Shown here in pieces: positions 1 to 8,281 of a DNA stretch of 64,000 nucleotides (positions are counted from its first letter, which is position 1; each line of letters starts with the position of its first letter). Origin of the DNA: Photorhabdus cinerea (GTDB lineage: Bacteria; Pseudomonadota; Gammaproteobacteria; Enterobacterales; Enterobacteriaceae); NCBI RefSeq assembly GCF_011189575.1, contig NZ_PUJW01000004.1:196120-260119 (forward strand), in the 5' to 3' direction. Under the pieces are notes generated by a model, which did not search any database, was not told the DNA's origin, and saw only the letters and a list, made by a program, of their open reading frames with translations. A program made the position numbers and the translations under genes.

Positions 1-942
1 AATAAAGTAAGCTTGCTCGGCTGTATTACCCATGAGTCCGCCTTGCTGCCAGAGAGTATAGAGGTAGTTATCAATAGCGCGTTGCACGGCTTTCCATGTG
101 GGTTGGCTGTTGGGCTCAAATACCGCGAAACCCATGGCATTTTTAATGTCCCGTTCTGCGCTGTTAAACAGACGGCGAACTGGGATATAGCGCCAGTTAT
201 CGCTATCTTCAAGCGTGCGGGCGCCCCAGACAAGCGTACCGCTCTTAGGAAAGGTACGGATCATATTCAGCGCCTTACCTTGGTTATAGGTTCCTTGTAG
301 ACTATCAGTAATAGGATATTTAGGTTGTAATCCTCCTTGAATCGCAACATTAGCTGGTGCTTGCCAGACACCCCGGCTGTTATCGACACGAGCATAAATG
401 CCGGCTATGACTGCACTGGGCGGAATATCAACGGGGGCTTTATTTTCTCCCCAGTAAGCCGTTAGCCAAGGGTAATAAACGGCGGCATAAGGGGTAACGG
501 GGTAGGATATGAGTACTTCGTTTGGATCTTGGGTTGCAGTTATTTGTTCTGTTGGGCCATCAAAAATGGCAAATAAGCCTTTGCCTGGTTGGCAAAGGGT
601 GCCTGTGGCAGTAGTGATATTTTCGCCGGCAGCAACCAGTAATGTCACATCGTCAAGTGTTGGAACTTGCTGTTCTAAGTCTTGAGTTTTGATGAGATAG
701 CCGTATCCACCGCCGTTAATAAAATAGGCACGCAGTGCAATATCAAGTGAGCTGGTAGGATCAAATTGTCCATTTTTGAGTATCAGATAGTCCAGCCAGC
801 TACTAATACGGGCTGGAGTATTCAGTACATTGTCATTTGCAACGGCAAAGACAGGCACTGCGGTTGCACCAGAGCGAACGGAGAGTGACGGTGAGGCATC
901 CTCTTCAATATAAACGCCGGGGTAGGTTGGTGTTATTGGCAT
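1..942 (-). CDS. pvc2: PVC contractile tail sheath protein (partial, runs off the left edge)
   Basis: Reading leftwards from an ATG at 940-942 gives 314 residues with no stop up to base 1, so the C-terminus lies outside the window. The N-terminus MPITPTYPGVYIEE is the classic start of phage and PVC/Afp sheath proteins, which begin with a conserved PGVY-(I/V)-E motif. GTLVWGARTL further on and a C-terminal WKAVQRAIDNYLY stretch are also sheath hallmarks. A GGAG lies 6 bases before the ATG. The sheath surrounds the inner tube and contracts to drive it into a target cell. It follows the tube gene by 89 bp and both head left, the Pvc1-Pvc2 order of Photorhabdus virulence cassettes. A prophage tail is the alternative, but the tube-before-sheath order favours PVC. 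Confidence 0.85.
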   Translation of the reverse strand, partial: MPITPTYPGVYIEEDASPSLSVRSGATAVPVFAVANDNVLNTPARISSWLDYLILKNGQFDPTSSLDIALRAYFINGGGYGYLIKTQDLEQQVPTLDDVTLLVAAGENITTATGTLCQPGKGLFAIFDGPTEQITATQDPNEVLISYPVTPYAAVYYPWLTAYWGENKAPVDIPPSAVIAGIYARVDNSRGVWQAPANVAIQGGLQPKYPITDSLQGTYNQGKALNMIRTFPKSGTLVWGARTLEDSDNWRYIPVRRLFNSAERDIKNAMGFAVFEPNSQPTWKAVQRAIDNYLYTLWQQGGLMGNTAEQAYFI

Positions 943-1031
943 ATAGTCTCCAATTATATTGTGCGATATTTTGAGTGAATTCAGCCAAAGTCATACATTA
1001 TGATGATCATTTGTCGGTGCTGGCAGCCTGA

Positions 1032-1481
1032 TTAAGCCGCTTGAATTGTGACTCTATCTGCTGTCAGTGTTATTTCCTGAATTGCAATATCATTGCTGGT
1101 GGCGTCAAAAGAAGGGGAAGTTAAGGAGGTTGGAAAGGCATTCGTTACGTTCCAGGACATTAAAATTTCAGTACCTGCTTCATTGGTTAAGCTGATAGAA
1201 ATATCTTTTTTTTCAACCTGATTAAGCTGAATAGAATTAATCCAGTCAAAAAGTTTCGTATCGCCGGAGAATATACCTTTGCGTAAAGTAATATTAATCG
1301 ACTGACGTTGGCCGGGCATTTTATAATAATTACCGATGCCATCTTTATATTCTATTACATCATGGGAAATATCTAGCCCGGAAACGCTGGTAAAAGGGAT
1401 TTGTTCATCACCAATCGACACAACAAACCGATAAGTAGGAATGGGATAGTCAACAGAAATTTGTTCTGGAGTTATAGCCAT
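1032..1481 (-). CDS. pvc1: PVC inner tube protein (phage tail tube, gp19-like)
   Basis: 149 residues, the usual size for Pvc1/Afp1 and T4 gp19-like tube proteins. The family pattern is visible: an N-terminal YRFVVSIGDE strand, VSGLDISHDVIEYKDG, a PGQRQSINITLRKG strand, then LFDWINSIQ and EITLTADRV near the end. Rings of this protein stack into the tube that carries effector cargo inside the sheath. AAGGAA precedes the ATG by 6 bases. It is the first gene of a leftward operon; about 1.1 kb without genes separates it from the divergent pilus operon. An ops-like sequence lies about 90 bp upstream in its leader. The family is clear; that it belongs to a PVC rather than another contractile system rests on genus and gene order. 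Confidence 0.88.
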   Translation of the reverse strand: MAITPEQISVDYPIPTYRFVVSIGDEQIPFTSVSGLDISHDVIEYKDGIGNYYKMPGQRQSINITLRKGIFSGDTKLFDWINSIQLNQVEKKDISISLTNEAGTEILMSWNVTNAFPTSLTSPSFDATSNDIAIQEITLTADRVTIQAA

Positions 1482-1565
1482 GATTTTTTCCTTTGTTTAT
1501 TATTTACATTTAAAATATTAAGGGAGCGTTTTTTACTTTGTTTTCATTGGGCATGAATTATGGGT

Positions 1566-1578
1566 ATAGCTACCGCAA
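1566..1578 (-). promoter_or_regulatory. ops-like RfaH recruitment element in the PVC leader
   Basis: On the minus strand the sequence TTGCGGTAGCTAT carries the full core GCGGTAGC (1569-1576 on the plus strand is its complement). The E. coli ops element is GGCGGTAGYNT; this site keeps the 8-base core and departs at the two ends. It lies about 90 bp before the tube gene start, in the transcribed orientation, as expected for a leader ops site. RfaH-type factors load on paused polymerase at ops and let it read through long operons. In Serratia entomophila the related antifeeding prophage is controlled by AnfA1, an RfaH-like protein. Function here is inferred. Confidence 0.5.
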
Positions 1579-1763
1579 TAACCTGAATTTAAAAGGTTAT
1601 TTTTTATGGTAAATATTTATCTTAGTGATTTATTTAAATCACTTTTAGTTAAATAGTGAAATTATAGGTGTAAGGTCTGTATATAATTTTTATTTTATGA
1701 TTATCATTAATTAATAGGGGGCGCAAGATGAATTTATTAATGATGTTACGTATCTAAATATTT

Positions 1764-1891
1764 ATATCCTTCATCTTTCAAGTTGCTGCTTTGTTGGCTG
1801 CTTTCACTTACCCCAGTCACATCGTTATCTATGCTCCAGGGGATGCGTTCACTTGCCGCCGCGCTGCAATTTGAAATCTATTGGGTATATA
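1764..1891. repeat. ERIC element, copy 1
   Basis: About 128 bp running from ATATCCTTCATCTTTCAAG to the AAATCTATTGGGTATAT end. It shares its whole length with two other copies in this window (12831-12957, reverse orientation, and 30194-30323). Shared blocks include CTTTCAAGTTGC, TTTGTTGGCTG, TTCACT and a central GGGGAT/CCCC inverted repeat. This is the 127-bp enterobacterial repetitive intergenic consensus, very abundant in Photorhabdus genomes. It sits between the divergent PVC and pilus operons. This copy is the most diverged of the three. Confidence 0.8.
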
Positions 1892-2162
1892 TTGTTTTTG
1901 TAATTCAGGTTGGTAATTAATAGGGTTATTTTCTATTTATCTGGATTAATAACTTGATTTTATTTTTTTATCTGATCAACTTATGATCATTGTGTGTGTT
2001 TTGTTCTGTTATTTAAAAGATGAGGTTGGTATTATTTGGCTTTAATTGAGTATTTAATCCTCTATTCCCTTTCTCGATAGCTAGTGAGTAAGAATCCTCT
2101 GTTGGCATTTAAGAAACCTTGGTTAATGAAAGGTGTTTTTCTTTAGCAAGGAGAACGGTTGC

Positions 2163-2258
2163 ATGTCCCATTGTTACGAAAATGTGATCTGTGACAGGCT
2201 CGGTACAACAGTAAGTCTTAACAACAAGTTAATTTTATATATAAGTAAAATTTATTAA
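2163..2258 (+). CDS. Possible 31-residue short ORF upstream of the pilus operon
   Basis: An ATG at 2163 opens 31 codons to a TAA at 2256-2258. What makes it worth noting is the ribosome site: AAGGAG 8 to 9 bases upstream, better than most genes nearby. The product is MSHCYENVICDRLGTT followed by a hydrophobic, lysine-rich tail ending LILYISKIY. I do not recognise it. It could be a leader peptide for the pilus operon 300 bp downstream, a gene remnant or chance. Unproven. Confidence 0.25.
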   Translation: MSHCYENVICDRLGTTVSLNNKLILYISKIY

Positions 2259-2564
2259 TGTTTGTTTGCAGCTAATTGACAGAATAAAATTCATTGATTT
2301 TTTAATGGGCTATAACATCAGTTTTAATCGATATTCACGATGGAAATTAAAATATTTGATAGTTTTTAACGATCGTTTGTATTATTTTTGAACGTTTTAA
2401 ACAATTTTATTTTTCAAATTGTAACCTATAGTATTAATTTCAATATGAAACACTAAAGTGTTTTAAATGTTTTTATGTGTGTTATTATTACGTTAATGTT
2501 TTATTTCATTTTGTGAGTATGTGAGTGGTAATGCGTCTCTTATTTTGATTTTGGAGTGATTAGC

Positions 2565-3131
2565 ATGAATAAGAAAGTCAATGTACTGCGTAATGTTAGG
2601 TGTCAATCAGGTTTTACTCTGATTGAGGCGTTGGTTGTAATGATTGTTGGTATTGTGATATTAGCCGCGGCAGCAGCGGGGATCGGTAAGTTGTTCCGGG
2701 CTTCGGAAATCTCAACTGAATCGTCGAATATTACTCAGATGGCAGCAAATGTGAAATCAATTAAAAACGGCGCTAAAGGCTATGACAGTTTGGATAACAA
2801 GGTTGCCATTAATTACAAAGTTGTTCCGGCTAATATGACTCAGGATGGTAAGGCTGGAATCATTTTTAATAGTTGGAATGGCAAGGTGACGATTTCTCCG
2901 GGAGATACTACCGCTCAGACGTTCAAGATTGAGTATCAAAATGTGCCTGATGAGGCTTGTCAGCAACTTTCGCTGAAATTGCGGGTGGCGGGTTGGTCGA
3001 AAATGACTGTTGGTAGCGGGAAAGGGCAGAAGTCTGCTACAGAAATTAAACCAGATTCGACTTTGGCTCAAATTGATGCCGCATGTAATGCCAACGATGC
3101 CAATACGGTGACACTTATTTCTGCCAGTTAG
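2565..3131 (+). CDS. pilS: Type IVb major prepilin (PilS-like)
   Basis: 188 residues from the ATG at 2565, chosen because GGAG lies 8 bases before it; a GTG nine bases earlier would overlap that Shine-Dalgarno. A leader of about 16 residues ends in SG|FTLIEALVVM, the prepilin peptidase site with the conserved Glu at mature position 5. A hydrophobic assembly helix follows (IVGIVILAAAAAGIGKLF). Two C-terminal cysteines (PDEAC and DAACNAN) fit the disulfide-bounded D-region of type IV pilins. The prepilin peptidase that would process it is encoded 20 to 40 bp downstream. It is the first gene of the operon, consistent with the most abundant subunit. PilS is assigned by analogy with the R64/Yersinia thin pilus. 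Confidence 0.85.
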   Translation: MNKKVNVLRNVRCQSGFTLIEALVVMIVGIVILAAAAAGIGKLFRASEISTESSNITQMAANVKSIKNGAKGYDSLDNKVAINYKVVPANMTQDGKAGIIFNSWNGKVTISPGDTTAQTFKIEYQNVPDEACQQLSLKLRVAGWSKMTVGSGKGQKSATEIKPDSTLAQIDAACNANDANTVTLISAS

Positions 3132-3169
3132 GACATTGATTCTTTAAGTGAATGCGTCGGGAGATGATC

Positions 3170-3967
3170 ATGGTGATAGGGTGGTTGCAGTCTGAAACAG
3201 GATATTTAGTCTTGGTAGCAGGGTTACTGGGATTGTGTGTCGGAAGTTTTCTGAACGTGGTGATCTGCCGCCTGCCGATCATGATTATCTCTGAAAGCAA
3301 TAATGAGGCCACTGGTTTTAATCTCTGTTTTCCCCGTTCTCATTGTCCACGTTGCAGTCACGTGTTAGCAGTCCGCGATAATATTCCCTTGTTGAGCTAT
3401 TTGTGCCAGAAAGGGCGCTGTCGGTACTGTAACGGTATGATTTCAATACGTTATCCATTGGTTGAAGGTACTGTGGCAGTGCTCTTTTCTTTGCTGGCTT
3501 TGTTCACTGGATGGAATTATTCGTTGTTGGGTTTATTGATGCTGAGTTCGATGTTGGTAGCGTTGGCCGTCATTGATTTCGAATATATGTTACTACCTGA
3601 TCAACTAACGCTTTCTTTGTTGTGGTTAGGGTTGTTGTTCAATCTGTATTCTGCCGGATTTGTGGCATTACCTCTGGCAATCAGTGGCGTGGTTTGTGGA
3701 TATCTGTTTTTTAGGTTGGTGGGGTGGATTGCCCGGCAATTGATCCAGCGTGATGCGTTGGGAAGGGGAGATGCTAAATTTCTGGCGGCGCTTGGTGCTT
3801 GGTTGGGGGTGGAAGCGCTCCCATTGGTGGTTTTGCTTGCAGCAAGTCTGACACTAATAAGTTATCTGACGATTTGGCGGCTACGCAGAATAAGAACGGA
3901 GCCACAGATACCTTTCGGTCCAGGTTTGGCAATGGCTGGATTGATTGTCGCATTTTGCCAAAGGTAG
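3170..3967 (+). CDS. pilU: Type IV prepilin peptidase / N-methyltransferase (PilU/PilD-like, A24 family)
   Basis: Polytopic inner-membrane aspartyl protease that removes prepilin leaders and usually N-methylates the new N-terminus. Visible family features: N-terminal GSFLNVVICRLP, the zinc-type CPRC...CRYC cluster of bifunctional members, and the two catalytic aspartates in VIDFEYMLLPD and in GRGDAKFLAALG. Several hydrophobic helices follow. I chose the ATG at 3170 because GGGAG precedes it by 6 bases; an ATG at 3152 would add six residues but has a poor ribosome site. It lies between the major and the minor pilin genes, its likely substrates. About 265 residues, normal for the bifunctional type. 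Confidence 0.87.
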   Translation: MVIGWLQSETGYLVLVAGLLGLCVGSFLNVVICRLPIMIISESNNEATGFNLCFPRSHCPRCSHVLAVRDNIPLLSYLCQKGRCRYCNGMISIRYPLVEGTVAVLFSLLALFTGWNYSLLGLLMLSSMLVALAVIDFEYMLLPDQLTLSLLWLGLLFNLYSAGFVALPLAISGVVCGYLFFRLVGWIARQLIQRDALGRGDAKFLAALGAWLGVEALPLVVLLAASLTLISYLTIWRLRRIRTEPQIPFGPGLAMAGLIVAFCQR

Positions 3968-4079
3968 CCAGGGAGTGGTATGAGCAGTGGCGTAGTCCCC
4001 TTAAGCAGGATCTCTTTTGGGGGAAATAGGTTATCGGATGGAAGAGGTTTTCGTACTTATTATGTAAAAAGGGCTATTT

Positions 4080-5597
4080 ATGCATGATGATGAGTCTGTA
4101 TCTATATTGACGATACGCCGCCATGATGCAGGTTTCACTTTACTGGAAGTGATTGTTGCACTGATGGTACTGGCATCAATGATGGTGGTTGGTGTGGTTT
4201 ATCTAAGCAGGCAGAGTGATATGTTGGTGAACCAGGTAATCGCCGGGCAGATCCAACATCTTGGTGATGCGGTGGTGGATTATGTTAATGACAATTATGT
4301 TGTTTTAAGTCATGGGTCAACGCCTGTATCAATCAATTGGGCAGAGATGATCCCCTATTTACCGCCGGGACTTGACCAGAATACGGTCAATCCGCTTGGT
4401 CAGAAATATGATGGTGTTTTGCGTATTGTCATGTTACCCAATGGCAAAAAACGCATTGATCCGTTGATTTATACCGTGCCGGCAATGGCTGATGGAAAAC
4501 AGCCAAATGTGGCTGATCATTCGATGAAGATCGCGCAATTGATTGGGGTTGGTGGCCTGTATTTGGATTACAGAAATCGTGACAGCCATAATCCGGTCAC
4601 TTATTGGAATAGTTATGGTCAGGTTAATACGCCTGAATCTTTTGCGGGGTTTTTCAATGAGCAGCCTGATGAAATTGGCCGCATTTTTTATGCCCCATTC
4701 ATGCGGGATGCGTCAATCTATGGTCCAGGGACATTGGCGGGGGATTTGCTTCACCGACAAAAAACCGGGGGGCATCCAGAGTGGAATAAGATGGAAACCA
4801 GCATTAGTATGAGTGGCAATAGTCTCGATCAGGTGGATACGTTGTCGATGCAAGGCTCTGGAATGGTTAATGGTGCGAATAAGATAGCCTTTTCTTCCCG
4901 TTCTCAAGAGAAACCATCTTATATTGAACAAAATAATGACGGCGCAATAGTTATCAATCCAGCACATGGCACGTTATTTATCCTTGATGGTAATGCTAAT
5001 CCTGGTAATAAAGGTACTTTGGCTGCTGGCGATATTCAGTCAGATAAAAATGTCGTTGTTGGCAACAACTTAGTAATAAACACCAAAACTGGAAATTCTG
5101 TTGGTGGCACTTGCCCTGCGTTAGGTAACGTATCCATGAACAAACAAGGGGAACTGCTGGTGTGTCAGAAAACCGGCATTGGTCCGCCGGCGTTGCAATG
5201 GAAAGACGCTACTGGAAATGGGCGGTTATTTGCGGATCAACCGGTAATCGCTAATGGTGGTAAGGCAAATAGCCAGCCCTTTTTTAACAACTCTGATTTC
5301 CCTGTGTTAGTCACCGCTTCTACATCTCCATCTCCGATTTCTGATGGCTGTTATATGTGTTGTGTGTTGGCTGTGTATGAGGCGGATAAAAATGGTAACA
5401 ACCAGGAATCTGACTTACCGCTTGTTTTTCAGCGATCTGGGTTGGTGGACTATCCAGAAGTTAATACCAATGTAAATCGACAGAATACGAGGGCTTGTGT
5501 CGTGGCATTCATTGCGAGACCACATCACAAATATAACATTACCAGCGTATTCCACTCTTCTGAAAACAATATTCATATTTTGGGCAGTCATCACTGA
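4080..5597 (+). CDS. pilV: Large minor pilin / tip adhesin, PilV-like
   Basis: 505 residues. AGFTLLEVIVALMVLAS is a type III prepilin cleavage site and helix, after a leader of about 18 residues. The long ectodomain is as expected for PilV, the tip adhesin of thin pili, which recognises recipient or host surfaces. Near residue 355 the GELLVCQKTG segment resembles the junction between constant and variable parts of PilV. In R64 the C-terminal part is switched by the Rci shufflon. Here a single C-terminus is present; I see no inverted-repeat alternative ends and no recombinase gene after it. The last 130 residues hold a CYMCC cluster. PilV role inferred from size, motif and context. Confidence 0.75.
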   Translation: MHDDESVSILTIRRHDAGFTLLEVIVALMVLASMMVVGVVYLSRQSDMLVNQVIAGQIQHLGDAVVDYVNDNYVVLSHGSTPVSINWAEMIPYLPPGLDQNTVNPLGQKYDGVLRIVMLPNGKKRIDPLIYTVPAMADGKQPNVADHSMKIAQLIGVGGLYLDYRNRDSHNPVTYWNSYGQVNTPESFAGFFNEQPDEIGRIFYAPFMRDASIYGPGTLAGDLLHRQKTGGHPEWNKMETSISMSGNSLDQVDTLSMQGSGMVNGANKIAFSSRSQEKPSYIEQNNDGAIVINPAHGTLFILDGNANPGNKGTLAAGDIQSDKNVVVGNNLVINTKTGNSVGGTCPALGNVSMNKQGELLVCQKTGIGPPALQWKDATGNGRLFADQPVIANGGKANSQPFFNNSDFPVLVTASTSPSPISDGCYMCCVLAVYEADKNGNNQESDLPLVFQRSGLVDYPEVNTNVNRQNTRACVVAFIARPHHKYNITSVFHSSENNIHILGSHH

Positions 5598-5683
5598 TGA
5601 TTAACAGCACCCTGTATCTGGTTATTTGGAATTAACCAATCTATAGGATCGCGGCTGTTCTTAACCTAAATAGGAGAACATCA

Positions 5684-6208
5684 ATGTGGCCATTAGCTAT
5701 TGTTGGGATCGCCGTCGGATTTTTCATGCAACTGATGTTCGGTGAACTGTTGTATGAAGTGCGTGAGCAGTCAGTACGTGCCAGAACTGATATAGCTGCG
5801 TTGTTTCGTAGCTATGCTTCAGCGGGTGTGCAATTGCTTAATAGTCATTCTGTTGGTGTGATTAGTCGCCGCAAGATGCAGCAAGCATTGACCACTCTGC
5901 ATATGACGTGGGTGAATACCGATGCCTGGTGTAATAGCTTTTCCAGCCAGTGTCTTTGGGGGGGGATGATTTCAGGGAAGCATATCTATGTTTTCCGCAA
6001 AAATATCAGCACCGGCGACAATGTGTTGTTACATAGCGCTTTCGGAGAATTGCTTAAATGGGGGGCAGAACCAGATCAGATTGGTTTCAAGAGCGGCTCC
6101 AGGCTTATCGATGGTAGAGGAAGAGGAATAGGAAGTCCGCTGGCCAGACAATTACCGGGTGATGTTCGGAAGTTTGTGTCTGACGGAGCGTTGGTGGAAA
6201 TACTGTAG
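5684..6208 (+). CDS. pilM: Thin-pilus assembly protein, PilM-like
   Basis: 174 residues with one N-terminal membrane segment (WPLAIVGIAVGFFMQLMFG) and a soluble remainder. Size and topology match the PilM family of R64-type thin pili, about 150 residues and inner-membrane anchored. I cannot point to a diagnostic motif, so the name rests on position between the pilin genes and the outer-membrane genes. AGGAG precedes the ATG by 7 bases. The body shows a Trp/Cys patch (DAWCNSFSSQCLWGG), possibly a disulfide pair in the periplasm. It could instead be a lineage-specific accessory subunit. Confidence 0.55.
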   Translation: MWPLAIVGIAVGFFMQLMFGELLYEVREQSVRARTDIAALFRSYASAGVQLLNSHSVGVISRRKMQQALTTLHMTWVNTDAWCNSFSSQCLWGGMISGKHIYVFRKNISTGDNVLLHSAFGELLKWGAEPDQIGFKSGSRLIDGRGRGIGSPLARQLPGDVRKFVSDGALVEIL

Positions 6209-6297
6209 TTGTTGTTCTGCAAGTGGGTTTTCTTCAGGTCACTGAACTTTATTAATGGGTTGTTTGGCTACTTCTTTTTATTTGGAAAGAAAGATCG

Positions 6298-6639
6298 ATG
6301 AACAAAATAATCACATATGTTTTGACGGCATTTGTCTGTATGTCAAATATCGCCGTTTACGCAGCACCTACGCCAACATCGGTTCCTTTAGCGGCGGCAT
6401 GGATAGCAACGCCGGGGCAAACTCTGCGTGGTGTGACGCAAGAGTGGGCTAGTAAGTCCGGCTATCAGGTGGTATGGGATGCTTCCTATGATTTTCCGAT
6501 CAGGGCTGGCTTGCGTTTCAATGGTTCGTTTATTCATGCGGTCAGTGAGCTGTTCGAAGCTTACGCAATGGCGAATCGTCCTTTCACCGTCGATATTTAT
6601 CAGGAACAGCGGCTTGTCCATGTACAGGCTCAGGGGTAA
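6298..6639 (+). CDS. pilL: Short TcpQ/PilL C-terminal-like periplasmic protein
   Basis: 113 residues with a cleavable signal peptide ending at AVYAAPTPT. The mature part has LRGVTQEWASKSGYQVVWD, the domain shared by TcpQ and the C-terminus of PilL. TcpQ-type proteins help the secretin reach or assemble in the outer membrane. R64 PilL is much longer; only this terminal domain is kept here, as in other chromosomal versions. The stop lies four bases before the secretin ATG at 6644, so translation is probably coupled. Family assignment is good; the name PilL is by analogy. Confidence 0.7.
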   Translation: MNKIITYVLTAFVCMSNIAVYAAPTPTSVPLAAAWIATPGQTLRGVTQEWASKSGYQVVWDASYDFPIRAGLRFNGSFIHAVSELFEAYAMANRPFTVDIYQEQRLVHVQAQG

Positions 6640-6643
6640 TAAC

Positions 6644-8245
6644 ATGCCTATCCGATTTTTGCAGTTTTTTAGATTGATATTGCTACCCTGCATAGTCACT
6701 GGCTTGTCAAGTTGTACAGCAATTTCTAATGTCGATCATCGGGCAGATACCGAGATGGCAAAGGCTACCGATATTATCAAGGAGTTACGCGAGGCTCCCG
6801 CGGCGGCAGTTGTGCATGTTCACGAGCATGGTTATTGGGTGTCAACCAAGGAGATTCCATCAAAGAAGGAGAGTGAGACAGTTTCCTGTATGTTGACTCT
6901 GGAAGAAGCTGAGCCGATGACGCTGAACCAGTTTGCAGAAAAGATCAAACGTATCTGTGGTGTGCCGGTGCTTATCAGTGCCGATGCGCGGCTTGCAATG
7001 TATTCCAGTTCGGCATCGGATGAGAAAGAAAGCGGCAGGGAGGTTGTTATTGTCAATTCGAACACTCAGTCGGGATCTGAAGGAGGCGGATCAGAAGAGA
7101 TGAAAATCAACGTAAATTGGCATGGTTCTTTGGCAGGCTTGCTTGATTCGGTTATTTTATCAGCAGGATTGCATTGGAAAGTGCACAATGGTGCGGTGCA
7201 TATTTTCAAAACCGAGACGCGGGTATTTCAAATATATGCACTGCCGGGTACAGATGCGTTATCTTCCAGCGTGACGGCGACCACCAGTGCAACATTCGGT
7301 GGTGGCTTAGGTGGAGAGGATAGTGGTAACAGCGGTAGTTCCCAAACTCTTGCGACTTCTTTGACTCGTTCGGTGATGGATGAGATCCAAAAAACAGTAT
7401 CCAATATGTTAACGTCTGGTGAAGGGAAGTTAACTTTGTCGATGGCGACAGCGTCATTGGTGGTAACGGACTCACCTGAAGTGCTTGATAGAATTAAGGA
7501 TTATATCGATCAGCAGAACAAGTTACTGACAACGCAAGTGGTGCTTAATGTCAAGATCCTTAACCTAACGTTTGATCGGACTGATCAGTATGGTGTCGAT
7601 TGGTCACTGGCTTATAAAAGCGCTCACATAGGAGTGGGTGGTGAGGGCAGTAGTGCCATTAATGGGCGCGATATTAGTACGAATATTCATATTCTCAAGG
7701 GGCCATTTAGTGACAGTACCTTACTGATCAAGGCGTTATCGGCTCAAGGTAAAGTCTCTATAGTGACTCAACCTTCGGTTACTACACTAAATTTGCAAGC
7801 GGTACCGATGCAGGTCGCAACGCAGACCGGTTATGTTTCATCCATTTCTAACACCTCAACGCCACAAATTGGCACTTCGGTAGGGATTGAGCCTGCGACA
7901 GTAACGACCGGTTTTAATATGTTGATGCTGCCTTATGCAATGGCCGATAAGCAAATATTGTTACAGTACAACATTAGCTTGAGCGATTTAAAAAAGCTGG
8001 AGAAATTTGGCAAGGAAGAGACCGGTCAGGTGCAGTTACCGACCATAGATTTACGTGCATTCAGTCAGAAAGTGAGGCTACATTCAGGTGAAACTCTGGT
8101 GCTGTCAGGATTCGAGCAACAGTCAGATACCAGCGATCGCAGTGGCTTGGGTAGCCCGGATAATCAATTTCTGGGTGGAAGTCGTGAGGGTAACAGAAAC
8201 CATAATGTGATCGTAGTCATGATTACCCCTATAGTGGTAGATTGA
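6644..8245 (+). CDS. pilN: Type IVb pilus secretin, lipoprotein PilN
   Basis: 533 residues from the ATG at 6644, preceded by AGGGG at 7 bases. A longer open frame reaches back to 6479 but would overlap the preceding gene by 160 bp and hide the signal peptide. The chosen N-terminus has a lipoprotein signal with lipobox LSSC at Cys24. N-terminal ring domains are followed by a Gly/Ser-rich insert (about 205-230) and the secretin core (VSIVTQPSVTTLN, then ETLVLSGFEQQ near the C-terminus). Multimers form the outer-membrane gate through which the pilus emerges. Matches the PilN/BfpB family of secretins. Confidence 0.87.
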   Translation: MPIRFLQFFRLILLPCIVTGLSSCTAISNVDHRADTEMAKATDIIKELREAPAAAVVHVHEHGYWVSTKEIPSKKESETVSCMLTLEEAEPMTLNQFAEKIKRICGVPVLISADARLAMYSSSASDEKESGREVVIVNSNTQSGSEGGGSEEMKINVNWHGSLAGLLDSVILSAGLHWKVHNGAVHIFKTETRVFQIYALPGTDALSSSVTATTSATFGGGLGGEDSGNSGSSQTLATSLTRSVMDEIQKTVSNMLTSGEGKLTLSMATASLVVTDSPEVLDRIKDYIDQQNKLLTTQVVLNVKILNLTFDRTDQYGVDWSLAYKSAHIGVGGEGSSAINGRDISTNIHILKGPFSDSTLLIKALSAQGKVSIVTQPSVTTLNLQAVPMQVATQTGYVSSISNTSTPQIGTSVGIEPATVTTGFNMLMLPYAMADKQILLQYNISLSDLKKLEKFGKEETGQVQLPTIDLRAFSQKVRLHSGETLVLSGFEQQSDTSDRSGLGSPDNQFLGGSREGNRNHNVIVVMITPIVVD

Positions 8246-8281
8246 AAAATGACCCAGACTGAAACAGGCGTGGAGCGCGCT

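Larger units (their letters stand above)
1482..2564. other. 1.1-kb AT-rich intergenic region between divergent PVC and pilus operons
   Basis: No gene of normal size. It holds the ops-like element near 1570, an ERIC copy at 1764-1891 and one short ORF at 2163-2258. The rest is strongly AT-rich, especially 2220-2500, and must hold the two divergent promoters. I could not single out convincing -35/-10 pairs by eye. Confidence 0.6.

Noticed and set aside
13..300. 95-codon plus-strand open frame
   Set aside because: It lies opposite the sheath gene, whose frame is open through the same bases and has clear family motifs.
5175..5683. Possible PilV shufflon
   Set aside because: No inverted repeats with alternative C-terminal segments and no recombinase gene follow pilV; only one tail is present.
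6479..6643. N-terminal extension of the secretin PilN
   Set aside because: It overlaps the preceding gene by 160 bp and would bury the lipoprotein signal; a good ribosome site marks the ATG at 6644.
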